Origin: an uncultured Flavobacteriales bacterium
GTDB lineage: Bacteria > Bacteroidota > Bacteroidia > Flavobacteriales > Crocinitomicaceae
Reading direction: 5' to 3'
Length of the DNA stretch: 13,910 nucleotides
Assembly (NCBI GenBank): GCA_946886545.1
Contig: CAMPIU010000031.1
Coordinates: forward strand, 1-13,910
Positions 7,476 through 13,078 of this stretch are shown in pieces. The notes beneath the pieces are model-generated. The model was given only the letters and a program-made list of their open reading frames with translations, searched no databases and was not told where the DNA came from. A program made the translations under genes and the position numbers. The stretch's first letter is position 1. Every line of letters begins with the position of its first letter.

Positions 7476-8378
7476 ATGCAGCAAGAAATTGTATTGGAAG
7501 TCAAAGACTTGGTAAAGAACTTTAAAAACGTTCAGGCAGTAAAGTCGATCAACCTGAATCTCCACAAAGGAGAAGTGCTTGGTCTGCTTGGTCCGAACGG
7601 TTCCGGTAAGACGACCACCCTTGCCATGTTATTGGGAATTTTGCATCCCACAAGCGGCTCGTTTTCATGGTTTAACAGTGGTACAAAGGATGAGAATCGC
7701 AAGCGGATCGGTAGTTTACTGGAGACCCCCAATTTTTACCCTTATTTGAATGCATACGACAATCTGAAAGTTGTCGGGATCATTAAAAATGTGGAAAATC
7801 TGCAGGAACGGATCAATTCTGTTTTGGAATTAGTGGATTTGAAGGAACGCGGCAAAAGACCTTTCCGGACCTATTCTTTGGGAATGAAACAACGCCTGGC
7901 AGTTGCAGCGACCTTACTTTCCAATCCGGAAGTACTGGTTTTGGACGAACCTACAAATGGCCTGGATCCGCAAGGAATTGCAGAAATGCGCCAATTGATC
8001 ATTGACATTGCCAAGGAAGGGAAAACCATTATTTTGGCTTCACATATTCTGGCAGAAGTACAGATTATTTGCTCACATGTAGTCATTCTTCGCGAAGGAG
8101 AAATGGTTTATAACGGTTCAATGAACAGTTTGTTAAACCAGGAGCAGGCATTCCGTTTAAGTGCTGCAAATATGGACCAATTGGAAAAGGCGCTAAGTTT
8201 GCTTCCCGGAATTTCCATTGCAGAACGGACAGAACATGATTTGCTGGTGACTTGTAATGAGAAAACGGAAGGAAGTTTAATCAATAAGCACTTGGTTGAA
8301 CAGGGTGTTTATGTCTCGGAATTACACGCATATCAAAAGAATTTAGAAACCATTTTCTTAGAAAAATTGACCAAATGA
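7476..8378 (+). CDS. ABC transporter ATP-binding protein (BcrA/CcmA-like)
   Basis: 300 residues; cytoplasmic ATPase of an ABC-2 type exporter. Walker A GPNGSGKT lies at 39-46. The Q-loop region reads LLETPNFYPYL (81-91), with Glu where most ABC proteins have Gln, as is common in bacitracin-type ATPases. The signature is YSLGMKQRL (133-141), Walker B VLVLDEP (153-159, catalytic Glu158), D-loop GLDP and switch His189 in ASH. Residues from about 215 on form the less conserved C-terminal domain typical of this subfamily. Its stop overlaps the start of the permease gene by four bases (ATGA), indicating translational coupling. The substrate cannot be inferred; relatives export peptides or antibiotics or serve in gliding or copper handling. 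Confidence 0.92.
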   Translation: MQQEIVLEVKDLVKNFKNVQAVKSINLNLHKGEVLGLLGPNGSGKTTTLAMLLGILHPTSGSFSWFNSGTKDENRKRIGSLLETPNFYPYLNAYDNLKVVGIIKNVENLQERINSVLELVDLKERGKRPFRTYSLGMKQRLAVAATLLSNPEVLVLDEPTNGLDPQGIAEMRQLIIDIAKEGKTIILASHILAEVQIICSHVVILREGEMVYNGSMNSLLNQEQAFRLSAANMDQLEKALSLLPGISIAERTEHDLLVTCNEKTEGSLINKHLVEQGVYVSELHAYQKNLETIFLEKLTK

Positions 8379-9166
8379 GAGAGTTGATTGCCATCGAATA
8401 CGCGAAATTGAAAAAATTTCATGCGTTAAAAATTATATTCGGAGTATACATGTTGGCCGTTCCGGGCTGGATGTATTTCATGAATTTCTTTTTCAAACTC
8501 GAACCGGGTTTAAAGGCATTGTTCACCAGTGATAATCCCTTTGATTTTCCTCATATTTGGAGTTATATCACCTTCAGTGCCAGTTTTTTCAATATTTTGC
8601 TTGCTGTCATCATAGTGGTATTGACTACGAATGATTTCCAGTATAAAACCATGCGACAGAATATTATTGACGGGATGAGTAAGCAGAAAGTGATCCTGAG
8701 CAAATTCCTTTTGGTGTTTTTCCTAAGCTCAATTGCCTCAATTTACACCTTTTTGGTTGGTCTGGTAATCGGTTTGCTGGAATCCACTACATTCGATTGG
8801 TACCAGAATATTCACCTCATTGTGTTATACTTTGTTCAAACACTGGGTTATTTTAGTTTTGCCTTTTTATTCGCTATTGTGGTAAAACGTCCGGCAATCG
8901 CCATCGTGTCGTTTATTTTGTATTTCCCGGTCGAAACGATCCTCGGTAAAATCATAAGTAGTGAAGCGTACCAGGTCTTCCCACTCAAAGTGTTTGCTGA
9001 TTTAACTCCAATGCCTTTCTTTAAAGCCATTTTAGCATCCGCAAAAGATAAAAGCGGTCAAATGCCCTGGATTTTAGATACGGATATCCGAATTATTCTA
9101 AGTTTGGTTTATGTGTTTTTGTTTTTCTTCTTATCGTATTATTTACTCAAAAAGAAAGATCTGTAG
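8375..9166 (+). CDS. ABC-2 type transporter permease
   Basis: 263 residues with six hydrophobic segments at about 16-40, 61-84, 105-134, 143-170, 172-193 and 240-258. Between the second and third lies an amphipathic cytoplasmic stretch, NDFQYKTMRQNIIDGMSK (86-103), which resembles the coupling loop of ABC-2 permeases from Bacteroidota. It pairs with the ATPase encoded immediately upstream through a four-base ATGA overlap, giving a two-gene exporter that probably works as a dimer of each subunit. No terminator is evident in the 108 bases downstream, but a possible new promoter is. Substrate unknown. Confidence 0.88.
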   Translation: MRELIAIEYAKLKKFHALKIIFGVYMLAVPGWMYFMNFFFKLEPGLKALFTSDNPFDFPHIWSYITFSASFFNILLAVIIVVLTTNDFQYKTMRQNIIDGMSKQKVILSKFLLVFFLSSIASIYTFLVGLVIGLLESTTFDWYQNIHLIVLYFVQTLGYFSFAFLFAIVVKRPAIAIVSFILYFPVETILGKIISSEAYQVFPLKVFADLTPMPFFKAILASAKDKSGQMPWILDTDIRIILSLVYVFLFFFLSYYLLKKKDL

Positions 9167-9226
9167 CAGAAACCTGTTTGGATCATAAGGATTTATAGCT
9201 AAAAATGTTAACAAACTAACAAGTTT

Positions 9227-9255
9227 TTGATTTTAGAGATAATGTTCTAAATTGC
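9227..9255 (+). promoter_or_regulatory. Candidate promoter for the T9SS cargo gene
   Basis: TTG at 9227-9229 lies 18 bases before TAAATTGC (9248-9255), a partial match to TAnnTTTG. The spacing suits Bacteroidota sigma factor promoters, and the ATG follows 19 bases later. Weak -7 match, so low confidence. Confidence 0.3.
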
Positions 9256-9274
9256 AGCACATTAAACTTCTACT

Positions 9275-10768
9275 ATGAAAAGACTATTACTATGTATTGG
9301 CCTGTTTACGGGCTTCTCAGCTATTTCCCAAACAACAATTTTCCAGGACAACTTCGAATCAGGTGCCGGAAACTGGACCTTAAACTCCAATGACCTAAGC
9401 GGGACTTATACTTCCAACCATTGGGTAATCAACAATTCCTTTACCGGCGGAAGCGGTTCTTTTACCTGCATGGGTTTCCCGTTCTCCTTTACTGTAGGCG
9501 CCACACCTTCACAACCTGCAGGAATTTCTCCGGCAAATGCTAACTATATGCATATTTCCAGTTTAGCAGGAGAAACCAGTGGCTTAACCAATGCAAATTT
9601 CATCGCTGCAGATGGTGTATGTAATTTTGATGAAAGTAATTTCACTAAGATGACCAATGCGGTTTCCACGCTCGGGTTTTCAAATGTAACATTGTCTTAT
9701 TGGCAACTGATCGGTGGGGAATCCGGATTTGTTTCGGGTGAAGTGTATTACTCACTTGATAATGGTGCTACATGGGTCCTGAAAACCGGAAATATGGTTG
9801 GTGTTACCACCTGGACAAGCAATACGCTGACCGATCCTGCCTGGGATAATGTTGCTTCACTGAAAATTGCATTTCGCTTTTTGAATACAGTTGGAAGCGC
9901 ACCTATTGATCCGTCATTTTCAATCGATGATGTGCATATCACAGGAACTACAGCTGCCAGTGCTTCGTTAACTACGGGTACAATTACCTCAACAACTTAC
10001 TGTTCGAATAACAGTATGGCAATTCTGGTACCTTTTACGGTTTCCGGAACGGTAAATGCAGGAAACGTGTATACTGCCCAATTATCCAATAGCACCGGAT
10101 CATTTGCAGCACCAACTGCAATAGGAACTTTGACTTCAACTGCTACCGGAAACTTAAATATCTCTGCAATGATCCCGAGTGGATTAACTGTTGGAACGGG
10201 ATACCGAATTCGTGTTGACGCTTCCGATCCTGCTACGATTGGTATGGATAACGGGACAAATCTTATCGTTGCTGCACCTCCGTCTGTTTCCGTAAGTTCT
10301 GTTCCGGCTAACGGAACTATTTGTTCCGGGCAGTCTGCTGCTTTATCCGCAACGGGTGCTGCCAGCTTTGTTTGGAGTCCGGCCGGATCAATTGATAATC
10401 CAAATGCTCAGAATGTTTCTGCAACTCCTGGTGCTACGCAAGTTTATACCGTGGTGGGAGCAAACGTAAGCGGATGTTTGGATACTGCAACATTTACCGT
10501 GACTGTTCAAAACTGTGCCGGATTGGAAGAAGCATCTTTCGGAGATTTTGAATTGTTCCCGAACCCGGTGAATCATACATTACAAGTGAATTTCGGTGAA
10601 TTGAAGGATATTCAGGCAGTATCTGTTTTAGATCTAGCGGGAAGAAAAGTTCTTACAGATAAGTCGGTTTCATCAATGATCAACATGAGCTCTTTGGAAA
10701 GCGGGAAATACTTCCTGGTGATCGAGCATGCGGCGGGAGTTTCGGTGAAAGCTTTTGTAAAACAATAA
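9275..10768 (+). CDS. T9SS-secreted multi-domain surface protein with type A sorting domain
   Basis: 497 residues. Signal peptide 1-18 (KRLLLCIGLFTGF, cleavage SAIS|Q) for Sec export. Residues about 20-225 begin FQDNFESGAGNWTL and look like the jelly-roll (MAM-like, choice-of-anchor) modules of Bacteroidota surface proteins, with SFSIDDVHITG as the closing strand. About 233-333 form a Ser/Thr-rich beta domain; about 335-412 a PKD-like domain (CSGQSAALSATGAASFVWSP, then YTVVG and the GC-TATFTVTV ending). Residues about 422-497 are a classic T9SS type A C-terminal domain: FELFPNPVNHTLQV, LDLAGRKVL, and SGKYFLVIE. This directs passage through the outer membrane and attachment or release. No enzymatic motif is seen; an adhesin or cell-surface layer role is most likely. 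Single gene followed by a strong hairpin. Confidence 0.88.
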   Translation: MKRLLLCIGLFTGFSAISQTTIFQDNFESGAGNWTLNSNDLSGTYTSNHWVINNSFTGGSGSFTCMGFPFSFTVGATPSQPAGISPANANYMHISSLAGETSGLTNANFIAADGVCNFDESNFTKMTNAVSTLGFSNVTLSYWQLIGGESGFVSGEVYYSLDNGATWVLKTGNMVGVTTWTSNTLTDPAWDNVASLKIAFRFLNTVGSAPIDPSFSIDDVHITGTTAASASLTTGTITSTTYCSNNSMAILVPFTVSGTVNAGNVYTAQLSNSTGSFAAPTAIGTLTSTATGNLNISAMIPSGLTVGTGYRIRVDASDPATIGMDNGTNLIVAAPPSVSVSSVPANGTICSGQSAALSATGAASFVWSPAGSIDNPNAQNVSATPGATQVYTVVGANVSGCLDTATFTVTVQNCAGLEEASFGDFELFPNPVNHTLQVNFGELKDIQAVSVLDLAGRKVLTDKSVSSMINMSSLESGKYFLVIEHAAGVSVKAFVKQ

Positions 10769-10784
10769 TAGATTTACCTTAAAG

Positions 10785-10821
10785 AAAAGCTGGCACGAGC
10801 GCGACGCTCGCGCCAGCTTTT
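10785..10821 (+). terminator. Strong terminator hairpin after the T9SS cargo gene
   Basis: AAAAGCTGGC (10785-10794) pairs with GCCAGCTTTT (10812-10821); inside, CGAGCG (10796-10801) pairs with CGCTCG (10805-10810) around a three-base loop, with one A/C mismatch between the two stems. It starts 16 bases after the stop codon. The GC-rich core contrasts with the AT-rich surroundings and resembles a REP-type palindrome. Confidence 0.7.
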
Positions 10822-10843
10822 ATAGGATACTCGCGCCAGCTTT
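10807..10843 (+). repeat. Direct repeat of the terminator's right arm
   Basis: CTCGCGCCAGCTTT at 10807-10820 recurs identically at 10830-10843, 23 bases downstream. The left arm of the hairpin could pair with either copy, so the second looks like the remnant of a duplicated palindrome. Confidence 0.75.
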
Positions 10844-10868
10844 ACATTTGTGAGAAAGTTGTCAGATG

Positions 10869-10893
10869 TTAAGACATTAGAATATTAAGACAT
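10869..10893 (+). repeat. Two copies of TTAAGACAT at 16-base spacing
   Basis: TTAAGACAT occurs at 10869-10877 and 10885-10893, separated by seven AT-rich bases. Short and possibly fortuitous, but adjacent to other repeats. Confidence 0.5.
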
Positions 10894-10982
10894 CAGGACA
10901 ACTATTTTTACTGCTGTTTCGAGTGAAACCGGTACGGGAAACCAGATAATTCATACAGAAAATGGTTGTTAAATCCTTCACA

Positions 10983-11021
10983 AAAGTCGCTCTATACTCG
11001 CTCTAAAGTCGCTCTATACTC
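10983..11021 (+). repeat. 11-base tandem repeat with 22-base higher-order unit
   Basis: AAAGTCGCTCTATACTC is found identically at 10983-10999 and 11005-11021. Within it GCTCTA recurs at 10989, 11000 and 11011, exactly 11 bases apart, with the spacer alternating between TACTC and AAGTC. A complementary-like GAGTGAC at 11033-11039 could pair with GTCGCTC at 11009-11015 through one G-T pair. Confidence 0.8.
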
Positions 11022-11047
11022 CTGCTATCTACGAGTGACCTAAATAC

Positions 11048-11072
11048 TACCTCTAAAATGAGGTGCTTTTTT
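11048..11072 (+). terminator. Terminator-like hairpin with T-run, no obvious gene upstream
   Basis: TACCTC (11048-11053) pairs with GAGGTG (11060-11065, one G-T pair) around a TAAAAT loop; C and six T (11067-11072) follow. The shape is that of an intrinsic terminator, but the nearest upstream gene ends 280 bases earlier and already has a stronger one. It could serve readthrough transcripts or an unrecognised small RNA. Confidence 0.55.
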
Positions 11073-11178
11073 ACTGTTTTCAGTCTTTATTTCTTCGGAT
11101 GGTTATTCACAACTATGTGAATGGAAGGGATTTTTACATTTGGTTTGTTCTGACGGATAATTCATAATTAAGTCTTTG

Positions 11179-11186
11179 TAACTTTG
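11179..11186 (+). promoter_or_regulatory. -7 promoter element abutting the mnmE start codon
   Basis: TAACTTTG is an exact match to TAnnTTTG and ends four bases before the mnmE ATG. No TTG is found at the -33 spacing. If used, transcription would start at or next to the ATG, giving a nearly leaderless message. Confidence 0.45.
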
Positions 11187-11190
11187 TATT

Positions 11191-12597
11191 ATGAGTTATT
11201 CTCCGAAAACCATTTGTGCTTTGTCTACCGCTCCCGGAATGGGGGCTATCGCTTTGATCCGTCTATCCGGAAAAGATGCCATTTCCATTTTGTCAAAAAT
11301 TGCCGGTAAATCTTTTGAAGCAGCAGCATCACACAGTGCACATTTCGTTCGCTTAAAGAATAGCGACGGATCTGTTCTGGACGAGGTAGTTGTGACCATT
11401 TTTCACGAGGGGCACAGCTTTACAGGAGAAAACACGGTTGAAATAGCTTGTCATGGTTCGGTATTTATCCAGCAGGAAATCATTCGTTTGCTTTTGGCGA
11501 ATGGCTGTGAATTGGCAAAGCCGGGAGAATTTACCATGCGCGCTTTTTTGAACGGCCGGATGGATTTGAGCCAGGCAGAGGCGGTTTCCGACCTAATCGC
11601 ATCCGAATCTGCACGTGCACACGAAGTAGCGATGAATCAAATGCGCGGATCCTTTTCCAATGAACTGCGCGATTTACGCGAAAAACTGATCCATTTCGCT
11701 TCATTGGTAGAGCTGGAGCTTGACTTCGCGGAAGAAGATGTGGAGTTTGCAGACCGGAAGGAACTGCTTGCTTTGGTGACGGAGGTTTTGGCCTATGTAC
11801 GGCGACTGATTCAATCTTTCGAACTTGGAAATGTTTTGAAGAACGGAGTTCCGGTTGCCATTGTCGGTGCACCGAATACCGGAAAAAGCACTTTGTTGAA
11901 TCAACTGCTTGGAGAAGACCGGGCGATTGTGAGTAACATTGCCGGTACTACCCGCGACGTCATTGAAGAGACTTTGAACATAGACGGAATTCTTTTCCGC
12001 TTAATTGATACTGCGGGAATCCGCGAAGAAGCAGCCGAAGAGATCGAAGCAATGGGAATCCAGCGTTCGCTTGATAAGATCAAACAAGCCAAAATTGTAC
12101 TGATGCTGAGTGATTACAGCGGGAACAATGCTTCCAGTGAAGGACATTTATCCATGAATCCAGAGGAAACAGGCCGCTGGGCAGATGAACAGGCAAAGAA
12201 ACATCCCGGAGCCCACTTCCTGGTGATCGGAAACAAATACGATCTGCGTTCGGATCAAAATAATACTTCATGGGAATTCGAAACCCCATTCTTAGCCATC
12301 AGCGCTAAAAAGGGAGAGGGAATCGCGGAATTGAAATCCTGGTTGTCCCAACAAATCCTGGGTTCCTTTAATACCCAATCCGATACGATTGTAACCAATG
12401 CCCGTCATTTGGATGCCCTTGAAAAAACACAGGACGCTCTTGAAAAAGCAAAATGGGGACTGGAAACCAATGTTACCGGAGATTTTGTTGCAATGGATAT
12501 CCGCCAGGCCATGTTCTGGCTGGGAAGTATTACCGGTCAGATCTCCGAAGATGATTTGCTGGCAAATATTTTTAGTAAGTTTTGTATTGGGAAGTAA
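11191..12597 (+). CDS. mnmE: tRNA uridine-5-carboxymethylaminomethyl(34) synthesis GTPase MnmE
   Basis: 468 residues, usual length for the family. With MnmG it modifies U34 of tRNAs that read two-codon boxes ending in A or G. The N-terminal folate-binding domain starts with TICALSTAPGMGAIALIRLSG (about 7-27) and carries the CHGS segment (about 88-91) and GEFTMRAFLNGRMDLSQAEAV. The G domain has G1 GAPNTGKS (226-233), IAGTTRD (G2), DTAG (273-276) and NKYD (348-351); helices on either side form the central domain. The terminal FCIGK holds the conserved catalytic-type Cys465. The protein appears intact. Its last 58 bases are duplicated downstream (12898-12955). It is a single gene with a -7 element directly before the ATG. 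Followed three bases later by a hairpin. Confidence 0.95.
   Translation: MSYSPKTICALSTAPGMGAIALIRLSGKDAISILSKIAGKSFEAAASHSAHFVRLKNSDGSVLDEVVVTIFHEGHSFTGENTVEIACHGSVFIQQEIIRLLLANGCELAKPGEFTMRAFLNGRMDLSQAEAVSDLIASESARAHEVAMNQMRGSFSNELRDLREKLIHFASLVELELDFAEEDVEFADRKELLALVTEVLAYVRRLIQSFELGNVLKNGVPVAIVGAPNTGKSTLLNQLLGEDRAIVSNIAGTTRDVIEETLNIDGILFRLIDTAGIREEAAEEIEAMGIQRSLDKIKQAKIVLMLSDYSGNNASSEGHLSMNPEETGRWADEQAKKHPGAHFLVIGNKYDLRSDQNNTSWEFETPFLAISAKKGEGIAELKSWLSQQILGSFNTQSDTIVTNARHLDALEKTQDALEKAKWGLETNVTGDFVAMDIRQAMFWLGSITGQISEDDLLANIFSKFCIGK
12540..12597 (+). repeat. 58-base direct repeat, copy 1 (3' end of mnmE)
   Basis: Covers the codons for ISEDDLLANIFSKFCIGK and the stop. It is identical to 12898-12955 except at 12543 (C here, T at 12901). 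The difference is silent (ATC/ATT), and identity ends exactly at the TAA. Confidence 0.93.
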
Positions 12598-12599
12598 TT

Positions 12600-12629
12600 G
12601 TCCTTTTTGACCATAGCCTCAAAAAGGAC
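12600..12629. repeat. Perfect 11-base inverted repeat just after mnmE
   Basis: GTCCTTTTTGA (12600-12610) and TCAAAAAGGAC (12619-12629) with an eight-base loop, two bases past the mnmE stop. A C and six A follow rather than T, so it is not a standard intrinsic terminator on the plus strand, but it could still end or protect the mnmE message. Confidence 0.75.
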
Positions 12630-12684
12630 CAAAAAACGCATTTGGCTTCATTCAAAGCCGTTCACTAAGTGAAAACTATTCGCT

Positions 12685-12781
12685 GAATCTTTACGAAAAG
12701 AAGGGATTTCGCTGTGCTCCATCCAAATGCAACCTAAAGTAGTTTTACAAACACTTTAGGTTTAGCACTTTTCGAAGATTC
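12685..12781. repeat. Nested inverted repeats forming a long imperfect hairpin
   Basis: Outer arms: GAATCTTTACGAAAAG (12685-12700) against CTTTTCGAAGATTC (12768-12781), matching except for a two-base bulge. Inner arms: AACCTAAAGT (12731-12740) and ACTTTAGGTT (12753-12762), perfect, with a 12-base loop. The arms nest in register to make one long foldback. Confidence 0.75.
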
Positions 12782-12897
12782 ATGCTTCACAGTTTCCCCT
12801 TTTAACGTTCACTTCCGGAATGAAGCCTTGTGCTTCGAAAGCATGTTTTCTCTTTATTATTTCTTCGAGGTTAAAATGGCTCGATTAGAGGGGTGCG

Positions 12898-12955
12898 GAT
12901 TTCCGAAGATGATTTGCTGGCAAATATTTTTAGTAAGTTTTGTATTGGGAAGTAA
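12898..12955 (+). pseudogene. 58-base direct repeat, copy 2: orphan 3' fragment of mnmE
   Basis: Repeats the last 18 codons and stop of mnmE 358 bases downstream of the first copy. The frame upstream of it is closed by a TAA at 12872 and has no start codon, so it is not expressed as a protein. The boundary is sharp at the TAA; sequence beyond it is unrelated to that following copy 1. Confidence 0.9.
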
Positions 12956-13078
12956 CCAATCCTATTATTCGATTCTGCTGGGCGGAAAATATTCGCGCGA
13001 ACAGTAAAGCAACTTCTTCACTTTGATTACGTTAATAGAAAAGAAGCATGGCGAACTTCTGCTTTATTACTGAAATCG
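12956..13078 (+). promoter_or_regulatory. Upstream region of the partial secreted-protein gene, with palindromes
   Basis: Contains a ten-base palindrome TTCGCGCGAA (12992-13001) and an imperfect foldback: CAGTAAAGCA (13002-13011) against TGCTTTATTACTG (13060-13072, three extra bases), with inner CTTCTT/AAGAAG (13013-13018 and 13041-13046). It ends six bases before the ATG at 13079 and could shape the 5' leader. No clear -7 element recognised. Confidence 0.35.

Larger units (their letters stand above)
10769..11190 (+). other. Gene-free interval with hairpins and short repeats
   Basis: No credible coding frame on either strand. It holds the terminator hairpin of the T9SS gene and a partial copy of its right arm, a 16-base-period TTAAGACAT repeat, an 11-base-period tandem repeat, a second terminator-like hairpin and the mnmE -7 element; each is listed separately. 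I see no motif in 10894-10982 or 11073-11178. Confidence 0.7.
12598..12897. other. 300-base palindrome-rich non-coding segment between the mnmE-end repeats
   Basis: No credible open frame. It contains a chain of inverted repeats: GTCCTTTTTGA/TCAAAAAGGAC (12600-12629), GGCTT/AAGCC (12644-12659), TTCACT/AGTGAA (12661-12673), nested stems across 12685-12781, CATGCTT/AAGCATG (12781-12787 and 12839-12845) and GAAGC/GCTTC (12822-12836). It resembles an intergenic repeat element or the residue of an inserted element; no transposase or integrase is present. Confidence 0.6.

Noticed and set aside
10983..11021. Possible CRISPR array
   Set aside because: The unit is only 11 or 22 bases with no unique spacers of 25 or more bases, only two to three copies, and no cas gene nearby.
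12598..12897. Possible insertion sequence
   Set aside because: No transposase frame is present, and the flanking 58-base repeats are gene-end duplications rather than short target-site duplications with terminal inverted repeats.
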